Below, in pieces: positions 1 to 5,063 of a stretch of 6,061 nt of DNA. The notes below the pieces were generated by a model, which saw only the letters and a program-made list of their open reading frames with translations, made no database searches and was not told the origin of the DNA. Numbering within the stretch: the first letter of the stretch is position 1; each line of letters opens with the position of its first letter. The position numbers were made by a program, and so were the translations under genes. Source of the stretch: Chloroflexota bacterium (GTDB lineage: Bacteria; Chloroflexota; Anaerolineae; Anaerolineales; UBA4823); the NCBI GenBank assembly GCA_030669775.1, contig DAOVCZ010000124.1, positions 1 through 6,061 of the forward strand. The letters are read 5' to 3'.

Positions 1-2
1 TC

Positions 3-476
3 AGCCGGCCCAGCGACAACGGGCACACCCCCTTTGGGGATATTTACCTCAGTCGCAGTCCAGACCTGATCCACTGGGGAAAACACCGTTTTGTGATGGG
101 CGTTAAGGATGGCTGGCAGAGCACAAAGATCGGCGCCGGGCCGGTGCCCATCGAAACCAAAGAGGGCTGGCTGATGATCTACCACGGCGTGCTGACTTCC
201 TGCAATGGGTTTGTGTACAGTTTCGGCGCCGCCCTGTTGGACTTAGAGCAGCCCTGGAAGGTGATCGCCCGCGGTGGCCCTTACCTGCTCTCACCACAGA
301 CATATTATGAGAATGTCGGCGATGTGCCCAATGTGGCTTTTCCCTGCGCCGCGCTGTATGACCCGGATTCTGGCCGGATGGCAATCTACTATGGCGGAGC
401 AGATACTGTGACAGCCCTGGCATTCGCCAGAATCGACGAGCTGATCGATTTCGTGAAGACCACCTCCGAACTTTAG
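3..476 (+). CDS. GH130 family beta-mannoside phosphorylase/glycosidase, C-terminal part
   Basis: The frame is open from the left edge, so the start and the N-terminal half lie outside the window; 157 residues and a TAG stop are visible. Segments typical of GH130 are GHTPFGDIYLS (visible residues 8-18), KIGAGPVPIET (42-52), MIYHGVL (58-64), a CNGFVYSFGAALLD block (67-80) and GDVPNVAFPCAAL ending in AIYYGGADTV (106-136). GH130 enzymes are five-bladed beta-propellers that phosphorolyse or hydrolyse beta-mannosides. The lysine of KIGAGP and the histidine of YHG lie in segments kept in the phosphorylase members, which favours phosphorolysis, but the catalytic Asp lies in the missing part. No signal peptide can be judged; family members are usually cytoplasmic. 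The DNA is visibly more GC-rich than the operon further right. Family assignment is strong; the exact substrate (mannosyl-glucose, mannobiose or other) is unknown. Confidence 0.9.
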   Translation, partial: SRPSDNGHTPFGDIYLSRSPDLIHWGKHRFVMGVKDGWQSTKIGAGPVPIETKEGWLMIYHGVLTSCNGFVYSFGAALLDLEQPWKVIARGGPYLLSPQTYYENVGDVPNVAFPCAALYDPDSGRMAIYYGGADTVTALAFARIDELIDFVKTTSEL

Positions 477-534
477 AACCTTCACAAGATGAGCTACACC
501 TGGTCTGTGAATCACCATCCCTTTGGTTATTCTT

Positions 535-582
535 ACGTGCATTTCACGTGCAATTCCCATAGAATCTATGCACTCCATGCAC
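535..582. repeat. Two pairs of short direct repeats upstream of the tRNA fragment
   Basis: ACGTGCA occurs at 535-541 and 546-552, an 11-bp period. ATGCAC occurs at 568-573 and 577-582, a 9-bp period. Short direct repeats near a tRNA-type attachment site can be arm-type integrase binding sites, but these are short and could be chance. No gene is seen between 477 and 618. Confidence 0.25.
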
Positions 583-618
583 ACAATACACTTACAATCA
601 CCCCAAAATGAGGGTTTT

Positions 619-652
619 GTCCACTCCATAAACGTTTATGGATAGTGTGGAC
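619..652. repeat. Interrupted palindrome with a perfect 16-bp core
   Basis: The core CCATAAACGTTTATGG (626-641) is a perfect palindrome centred between 633 and 634. It is flanked by a second inverted pair, GTCCAC at 619-624 and GTGGAC at 647-652, with unequal spacers of 1 and 5 nt. It lies about 15 bp before the tRNA-Leu fragment. It has no T-tract on either strand, so it does not look like an intrinsic terminator. It could bind a dimeric protein or a recombinase, or be a remnant of a mobile element end. The symmetry is certain; the function is unknown. Confidence 0.5.
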
Positions 653-666
653 GGATACATCGCGAA

Positions 667-718
667 CTTAAAATCCCCCGGTGGTAACACCGTGTGGGTT
701 CGACCCCCACCCGCTCTA
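667..718 (+). tRNA. 3' half of tRNA-Leu(UAA); 5' half not recognisable (att-like fragment)
   Basis: The segment reads as the 3' part of a class II tRNA. It has an anticodon loop CTTAAAA (667-673) with anticodon TAA at 669-671, a 3' anticodon strand TCCCC (674-678), and a perfect variable-arm hairpin CGGTG-GTAA-CACCG (679-692). A T-stem GTGGG/CCCAC (694-698 and 706-710) encloses the loop TTCGACC. The 3' acceptor strand is CCGCTCT (711-717) with discriminator A718, and CCA is not encoded. The long variable arm plus UAA anticodon indicates tRNA-Leu. No matching AGAGCGG acceptor strand lies upstream, and the 5' anticodon strand (662-666, GCGAA) pairs at only three of five positions. A functional tRNA is therefore unlikely. 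A retained anticodon-loop-to-3'-end segment is the usual duplicated part when a tyrosine-recombinase element inserts into a tRNA gene. A decayed tRNA pseudogene is the alternative. Confidence 0.75.
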
Positions 719-775
719 CTTTTTATGCCAATTGCGGGGGAATTGTCGAGAAAATCCGTAAATATTGGGGCATTC

Positions 776-797
776 GGCACACTGAAAGGAGTGTGCC
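776..797 (+). promoter_or_regulatory. Perfect 8-bp hairpin over the ribosome binding site of the integrase-like fragment
   Basis: GGCACACT (776-783) and AGTGTGCC (790-797) are perfect inverted repeats around a 6-nt loop that holds most of a GAAAGGAG Shine-Dalgarno sequence (784-791). The GTG start at 801 follows 3 nt after the stem. Such a structure could modulate translation of the recombinase fragment or be part of a former attachment region. The base pairing is directly visible; any role is inferred. Confidence 0.4.
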
Positions 798-800
798 ATT

Positions 801-959
801 GTGTTTAACCATATTGAGACCCAGGGGACTCTCACATATTCTTTGATCGATGACTACCTGCTCACCTGGATTGAAGCGTTCTTAATTGACAGGAAACCGC
901 GCGGATTAGCTGATGGATTTCTGCGTTCTTCCATTCTCATGAGAAATGAGATTACATAG
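801..959 (+). pseudogene. Truncated tyrosine recombinase (phage-type integrase), N-terminal remnant
   Basis: A GTG start with GAAAGGAG nine nt upstream opens a 52-residue frame ending in TAG. The stretch around residues 15-39 (SLIDDYLLTWIEAF, then LIDRKPRGLADG) resembles the N-terminal core-binding (SAM-like) domain of integrases, where a helix ending in FL-DR-ARGLS is followed by GTL-FYR-KL. From about residue 40 the match is lost (GFLRSSILMRNEIT) and the frame stops. The catalytic domain with the R-H-R-Y residues is absent from the following DNA in every frame I read. The position 83 nt after a tRNA 3' fragment in the same direction is the classic place for an integrase gene. The start may be authentic, but the protein cannot be active. 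The identification rests on a short segment recognised by eye, so it is moderate. Confidence 0.55.
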
Positions 960-979
960 TTGAATGTTTGTCTGCTTGG

Positions 980-1082
980 ATTCAACCCGTAAGTGCACCT
1001 TTGATTTGGTGGTTAGAGAAGCACTGATCCTACCTCAGCTTATCTCTCTTTCCGTTTTCAAAGTTGCACTTGGTAGTTGAAT
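980..1082. mobile_element. MITE-like remnant with 25-bp inverted repeats, IS30-like ends
   Basis: Positions 980-1004 and 1058-1082 are imperfect inverted repeats matching at 20 of 25 positions. The shared blocks are ATTCAAC, AAGTGCA and CTTTGA, separated by four mismatches and then one. The intervening 53 bp hold no reading frame of note. The order GATTCAA followed by CAAGTGCAAC at the right end resembles terminal repeats of IS30-family elements as I remember them. The short size suggests an internally deleted element that lost its transposase, or a MITE. No clear target-site duplication is seen. The inverted repeat is certain; the family assignment is tentative. It lies just after the broken integrase frame. 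Confidence 0.5.
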
Positions 1083-1125
1083 CTACCTTATCTTTTTGAC
1101 AAATAAATGTGTCATAAGTATTTTC

Positions 1126-2196
1126 TCAATCACCGAGGATAGGTGGAAGAATCACGGGGGCAGAGGGTTCCATGCTACGCATGAAGGCTACTAGAGATTG
1201 AATATCCCGGTCAGTCAGGCGACTACCCCAGGCAGGCATAAGAGTATCAGGTACACCACCTGCGATGATCTGATAAATCGCCGCATCAGGAGTTTCTGAT
1301 AGGAAGATTTGATTGATAACCGCTGGAGCCATTGGGGATCCATATCCATCTACTCCATGACACGATTTACAGGTGATATTGAAGAGTCTTTCCCCTTCTG
1401 CGATTAATTCTGGTGAGGATGGAATACTCATCACTTCGACTTCAGGGAACTCGATATCTGCCTGCAATAACTCTCGCCAACGGAGGATTAGATCAACCAC
1501 AGAACTGATTTCATCGGGGGTAAGCAAATTCCCCCAACTTGCCATCAGAGTGCCTGGGACGCCTTTTGTAACCAATTCGACGATCTCTTCCTGAGGCATC
1601 GCCCGTAGATCATTGGAATCGATAGCCGGTGCGATAATCGTTCCAGCACCATTTGCGCCGTGGCAGGCCGCGCAATTCTCAGCATAAACAAGCAGACCGC
1701 TGCTCAAGGCATCACCATTAGGGAGTGCTGCTAATGATGCAAGCATTTCATCTGAGACCCCCATCTCAATCACCTCGGGTGGAGTAAGCCCCATTTCTTG
1801 GATGCGTACTTCAACAAACTCCCAATTAACCTGCTGAATGAACGTAACAAAATCATCAATCTGGGGATTACTAAAAATTCCTCCCTCTTCACCTGCCCAG
1901 GCTGCCATGAGTGTATTACTGCGACCGCGAGAGATCACTCGGGAGAGATCCGTCTCAGACATCATTCGGACGGCGTCACTGTTAAGAGTGGGAGTATCAC
2001 CAATCCCCTCTCCAGCGGCACCATGGCAAACTGCACAGTTTATCGCATATAATTCCGTCGAGGCCAACACTGCATCGGTGTAATATTCATCCAATAATTT
2101 TTCTTGTTGTGTTGGTTCTGTCCAGGTATAAAGTGGCACTATTATGACAATCACCATGGTTGCCAGAATACCAATCCATTTCAATAGTTGGGTCAT
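1126..2196 (-). CDS. Membrane-anchored triheme cytochrome c of the bc complex
   Basis: This 356-residue protein has an N-terminal hydrophobic anchor (about 5-24) and three class I cytochrome c domains facing the outside. The haem attachment sites are CAVCH (54-58), CAACH (175-179) and CKSCH (276-280). Each has a likely axial methionine in a repeated -TLM-W motif (Met97, Met218, Met320), so all three hemes should be His/Met ligated. It should accept electrons from the Rieske protein and pass them to a soluble carrier or terminal oxidase. The start at 2196 is chosen over an in-frame start at 2289. It has AAGGAAAA at the right distance, places the anchor at the N-terminus, and leaves only 10 nt after the Rieske stop, whereas the longer form would overlap the Rieske gene. 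Domains 1 and 2 are separated by a longer linker (about 125-165) than domains 2 and 3. It is the last gene of the operon, and no strong intrinsic terminator is visible after it. Confidence 0.93.
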   Translation of the reverse strand: MTQLLKWIGILATMVIVIIVPLYTWTEPTQQEKLLDEYYTDAVLASTELYAINCAVCHGAAGEGIGDTPTLNSDAVRMMSETDLSRVISRGRSNTLMAAWAGEEGGIFSNPQIDDFVTFIQQVNWEFVEVRIQEMGLTPPEVIEMGVSDEMLASLAALPNGDALSSGLLVYAENCAACHGANGAGTIIAPAIDSNDLRAMPQEEIVELVTKGVPGTLMASWGNLLTPDEISSVVDLILRWRELLQADIEFPEVEVMSIPSSPELIAEGERLFNITCKSCHGVDGYGSPMAPAVINQIFLSETPDAAIYQIIAGGVPDTLMPAWGSRLTDRDIQSLVAFMRSMEPSAPVILPPILGD

Positions 2197-2206
2197 GGTA
2201 TTTTCC

Positions 2207-2689
2207 TTAAATGTAAACGATATGATTTGGGCTTGCTTGGTCACGTTCGACTGGTGAACTAGTATCCACCTCAATTTCACCAACCTCATTTACAGATAGG
2301 GTGAATAAATCAAGAGGGCGTGAGGCTGGCTCGTTGAGTACATCCCCATCCATAGTGAACTCGGATCCATGGCAGGGACAAACAAATTTACCAACTGAAA
2401 GGTCGTATGGAACCGCACATCCCAGATGTGTGCAACGCCGATATACCGCCAATAAACCACCTTCAGGTAGCCGAACCAGATAGAAACGACCAGCTTCAAC
2501 TAGGGTCACACTGCCTGCTGGATATTGATCATAATGTCCCAGTTTGAACACTCCCCCAAATTCTCCTTCAGCGGTCCGAGGTGAAAGGAAACTTAACCCA
2601 ACCAGTGACAATTCCGTGATTGCCAGAAGACCGGCTGCTCCCCAGACAATATTCATGAAATCTTTACGTAATAATTTATTTTCAGACAT
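2207..2689 (-). CDS. Rieske [2Fe-2S] iron-sulfur protein of the bc complex
   Basis: At 160 residues it has the usual length of a bacterial Rieske subunit. It has an N-terminal membrane helix (about 12-36) and a soluble cluster domain. The cluster-binding boxes are complete: CTHLGC (86-91) and CPCHGS (104-109). Ligands are Cys86, His88, Cys104 and His107, with Cys91-Cys106 as the expected disulfide. A proline loop PASRPL (121-126) follows. The subunit moves electrons from quinol at the Qo site of cytochrome b to the cytochrome c. The N-terminus reads LLRKDFMN, a Tat-like motif with RK instead of RR; Rieske subunits normally use Tat, and one-arginine variants are known to work. It starts 4 nt after the cytochrome b stop, with a GGAG-like site inside the end of that gene, so translation is probably coupled. 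Confidence 0.96.
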   Translation of the reverse strand: MSENKLLRKDFMNIVWGAAGLLAITELSLVGLSFLSPRTAEGEFGGVFKLGHYDQYPAGSVTLVEAGRFYLVRLPEGGLLAVYRRCTHLGCAVPYDLSVGKFVCPCHGSEFTMDGDVLNEPASRPLDLFTLSVNEVGEIEVDTSSPVERDQASPNHIVYI

Positions 2690-2693
2690 CTCT

Positions 2694-4073
2694 CTAACTC
2701 CAAGGCAAGATCAAAGCCATCCCCTCACCGCGTAAAAATATTCCAACAAAGGTAAGGGTAGCAAAAGATGCTAATAATAAAGTAAAGATCGCCTGGCGAG
2801 CTTCGCAGGTCTTAATGCCGAAAGCTTTGAGCAATTCATAGTAACCAATTAATATAAGCAAAATAACTGCTAACGGTACCCAGCCATTACTGATGGAACT
2901 TGGCAAGAAAGGCAACCAACCAGGAAAATCCAGATAATACTCATTCAACCAAACAAAACCGAAGGTACCTGCTACGCCCAGGAAGAAACTCAACCCAGCC
3001 AGAATCCGCCCCAAAACCGAACGGAACCAGATTCCCGTAGTTTCCATATCTTGATCCAGGTAGGGAACCAGAATCAAAACCATCAAACCTAGACCGGGGA
3101 TGATAATGGCCCCAAAAACGGGATGAAAGTGCAGGAGTAATTCCTGAAACCCCATGAAGTACCAGGCTGCTTTGGCAGGGTTTGGGCTGTGAGCTGGATT
3201 AGCGGCTTCTTCTAGAGGCGCGTTGACGAAGGCCGCCCAGGTGATCAGCAACGCCAGCCAGACCAGAGCAAACACGAATTCGATGCTGACCAGATGCGGC
3301 AGTGTGGTGACTTTACCTTTATCCCTTTCCTGATTGATTTCTCGCGGTACTGTGATGGTATCTTTGCGTACCCTCCAGATGTGGAACGATACGATAGCGA
3401 AAATTGCCAGGGGGATCACGGCGATATGCAAGCCGTAGAAGTTCGTCAGGGTTGCAGTGCCTACTTCGGGGCCTCCCAACAATAAACGGGTCAGCGGTTC
3501 CCCAATGATGGGGATGTAATCAAATAAACTGGTACCCACAGTCACAGCCCAATAGGCTAGTTGATCCCAAGGAAGCAGGTATCCGGTGAAATTTGCCGCG
3601 ATGATTAGCAAGAGCAGTGTGATCCCCATTACCCAGTTGAATTCACGCGGCCGGGTAAATCCAGCTGTATAAAATACCCTCAACAGGTGCAGAACCCCAA
3701 CCACAACCATCAAGTTGCCTGACCAGTGATGCAAGTTGCGGATGAGGTTGCCAAAATTGATTTCGGTTTGCAGTGCGATCATGCTATCATAGGCTGCATC
3801 TGGTGAAGGGGTGTACACAAAAAGCAGTAATATTCCAGTTACGGCTAGAATAGATCCGAGTAAAATTAATAATCCTCCCAGCCCAAAAGTGTAGGTAAAC
3901 TTGAGCGCTGGTTTGGAAACCTTGGAAGGATGAATGTGTAGAATCAGACTGTTCATCACCATTTTCATCCGGCTGCGGTCATCGGGTGGTCGGATGGGAC
4001 CTCTTTGGATAGATTGCTGGATGCGGGTCAACAGGGCTGGCTTTTCCGGAGGGTGAGTTGGATGATCTGTCAT
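2694..4073 (-). CDS. Cytochrome b subunit of quinol:cytochrome c oxidoreductase (b6-type spacing, one-piece)
   Basis: The 459-residue protein joins a b6-like N-terminal part and a subunit-IV-like C-terminal part in one chain. Hydrophobic segments lie near 61-88, 113-137, 144-168, 213-235, 260-284, 316-338, 352-377, 397-415 and 427-447. Haem ligands are His115/His129 (13 residues between) and His216/His231. The 14 residues between the second pair are the cytochrome b6 spacing rather than the 13 of bc1. LLPWDQLAYWAV (166-177) also matches b6 proteins. The Qo loop reads AAWYF (302-306) where PEWY is usual, like other menaquinol-type complexes. At the place of the b6 cysteine that binds haem cn the protein has TFGLGG (62-67), so that haem is probably not covalently bound. 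The start at 4073 has GAGG five nt upstream; about 45 polar residues precede the first helix. It precedes the Rieske gene by 4 nt. Confidence 0.95.
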   Translation of the reverse strand: MTDHPTHPPEKPALLTRIQQSIQRGPIRPPDDRSRMKMVMNSLILHIHPSKVSKPALKFTYTFGLGGLLILLGSILAVTGILLLFVYTPSPDAAYDSMIALQTEINFGNLIRNLHHWSGNLMVVVGVLHLLRVFYTAGFTRPREFNWVMGITLLLLIIAANFTGYLLPWDQLAYWAVTVGTSLFDYIPIIGEPLTRLLLGGPEVGTATLTNFYGLHIAVIPLAIFAIVSFHIWRVRKDTITVPREINQERDKGKVTTLPHLVSIEFVFALVWLALLITWAAFVNAPLEEAANPAHSPNPAKAAWYFMGFQELLLHFHPVFGAIIIPGLGLMVLILVPYLDQDMETTGIWFRSVLGRILAGLSFFLGVAGTFGFVWLNEYYLDFPGWLPFLPSSISNGWVPLAVILLILIGYYELLKAFGIKTCEARQAIFTLLLASFATLTFVGIFLRGEGMALILPWS

Positions 4074-4102
4074 GGTTGCCTCAATCTGGGGAAATAGTTC
4101 TC

Positions 4103-4129
4103 TGCAGGGAGATCAAGAATCTCCCTGCA
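4103..4129 (-). promoter_or_regulatory. Perfect 11-bp hairpin between the exported-protein gene and cytochrome b
   Basis: TGCAGGGAGAT (4103-4113) and ATCTCCCTGCA (4119-4129) pair perfectly around a 5-nt loop. It begins 12 nt after the stop of the first operon gene and ends about 29 nt before the cytochrome b start. The - strand sequence after the stem (GAGAACTATTTCC) has no U-run, so this is not a standard intrinsic terminator. It may protect one transcript part from decay, cause partial termination, or set different levels of the first gene and the bc genes. The structure is certain; the role is inferred. Confidence 0.55.
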
Positions 4130-4141
4130 AAGCTTATATTA

Positions 4142-5017
4142 TTAGGAATTGCTGCCAGCGAAACCTCTCCCACCCTGCTTTCCACTATTGCCATTCCCAT
4201 TTCCTCCGGGGCCTGCCCAGAGAGGGCGTCCATTGGGATCTCGCAGCATAACCCGTAATCCCGTTGCTACCTGTGTGATATCACCGGCCATGAACTGATC
4301 ACCTTCGTAAAAACCAACAACAATAATCTCATCTCCGACCTGGAAAGTTACGTTTTGCCCGGCAAAAAACCGCGGCTGACCTGTTTGGAAGGCGATTATC
4401 TCACCCTCAGGAGTATCCATGGTCATATTTCCACCCTGGAATGACATCAATGTACCCTCGATGGTGATCCATTCGTCTACCTGGGCTTGGGGATCAGGGA
4501 TGCGATCGCCATCACCGTCGCCGCCATTTTGTCCATTTCCATTAGTTACGCCACCACTCCATAAGGGCTGACCAGTTTCACTGCGTACATGTAGGGTTTG
4601 GCCATCCGCCAACGTAACCTGAGAAGCATGGAGCATACCTTCGTTGATCGAACCATTTACGGTAGCCGATTGACCAACCTGAAGCTCAATCCCTTGATTT
4701 AGCCAGTAGTCCGGTGGACCTAATTCGATATAGACAGTCTCCCCATCCTGGAGGGCAAAATGAAACCCGTAATCGTCGATTTCTACAATCGTTCCGGCCT
4801 CTTGCCAGGGATCCCCAGCCGCGCCTTGAGCAGTAATAATCGGTTCTCCTTGCTGTCCGCCGGGTTGTTCAGCGCCAGATCCTTGTCCATTAACCAGTGG
4901 ATCTGGGGTAGGGGAAACGGGGATAGATTCTTTCGTTGCGATATTATTTGCCAGCGCTATTCCTCCTGCCCCAATCACTGTGAACAGTAAAACGCCAATA
5001 ATAATTTTTTTCAACAT
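4142..5017 (-). CDS. Exported protein with two related beta-rich domains, unknown function
   Basis: The 291-residue protein begins with a clear signal or anchor segment (MLKKIIIGVLLFTVIGAGG, then ALA-NN), followed by a Pro/Gly/Gln-rich linker (about 31-72). Two related domains follow, near 75-155 and 183-269. They share a QVG turn (113-115, 226-228) and an ending of xRVRSETGQPLWSG or xRVMLRDPNGRPLWAG type, where GQPLWSG (149-155) and GRPLWAG (263-269) align. Both look like small beta-barrels of the OB or DUF5666-like kind; this is judged by pattern only. The linker holds DGDGDRIPD (167-175), which fits a calcium-binding DxDxDxxxD loop of thrombospondin type 3 style. The C-terminus is Gly/Asn-rich. 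The start has AGAGGAGA (5023-5030) at good distance. As the first gene of the bc operon it may be an accessory or assembly factor of the complex. No catalytic or haem motif is visible. Confidence 0.85.
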   Translation of the reverse strand: MLKKIIIGVLLFTVIGAGGIALANNIATKESIPVSPTPDPLVNGQGSGAEQPGGQQGEPIITAQGAAGDPWQEAGTIVEIDDYGFHFALQDGETVYIELGPPDYWLNQGIELQVGQSATVNGSINEGMLHASQVTLADGQTLHVRSETGQPLWSGGVTNGNGQNGGDGDGDRIPDPQAQVDEWITIEGTLMSFQGGNMTMDTPEGEIIAFQTGQPRFFAGQNVTFQVGDEIIVVGFYEGDQFMAGDITQVATGLRVMLRDPNGRPLWAGPGGNGNGNSGKQGGRGFAGSNS

Positions 5018-5022
5018 GATTA

Positions 5023-5030
5023 TCTCCTCT
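5023..5030 (-). promoter_or_regulatory. Ribosome binding site of the first operon gene
   Basis: On the - strand the sequence is AGAGGAGA, five nt before the ATG at 5017. It fixes the start of the exported-protein gene. Confidence 0.75.
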
Positions 5031-5039
5031 TGTTATTCT

Positions 5040-5063
5040 ATGTATGCGTTTATGCGAATACAT
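5040..5063. promoter_or_regulatory. Inverted repeat upstream of the bc operon, possible operator
   Basis: ATGTATGCG (5040-5048) and CGAATACAT (5055-5063) pair at 8 of 9 positions around a 6-nt spacer. The repeat is 22 bp before the first start codon of the operon, in its probable leader or promoter. The size and spacing suit a dimeric regulator. No convincing -35/-10 pair was found by eye, so its place relative to the transcription start is unknown. Confidence 0.35.

Noticed and set aside
640..680. A group I intron in the tRNA-Leu(UAA) anticodon, as in cyanobacteria.
   Set aside because: The base before the usual 3' splice point is T, not the terminal G of such introns. The anticodon loop is continuous, and no intron core or 5' exon was seen upstream.
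638..808. A 56-codon + strand frame starting at the ATG at 638 and reading through the tRNA fragment.
   Set aside because: It runs across conserved tRNA structure, has no ribosome binding site and no recognisable motif. A - strand frame over the same tRNA is also a chance opening.
1072..1097. GGTAG/CTACC hairpin followed by a T-rich stretch, as a + strand terminator.
   Set aside because: The stem has only 5 bp with a 6-nt loop, overlaps the end of the inverted-repeat element, and the T-run is interrupted. It was too weak to list.
1097..1114. TGACA/TGTCA pair after the cytochrome c stop, as the operon terminator.
   Set aside because: The stem has 5 bp and is followed on the - strand by A residues rather than T, so it does not fit an intrinsic terminator.
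2197..2289. A longer start at 2289 for the triheme cytochrome c.
   Set aside because: It would overlap the Rieske gene by about 80 bp and put 31 residues before the membrane anchor. The ATG at 2196 has a good ribosome binding site and fits the operon spacing.
5035..5040. TAGAAT on the - strand as a -10 box for the bc operon.
   Set aside because: Transcription would then start inside the ribosome binding site, and no -35 element sits at proper distance.
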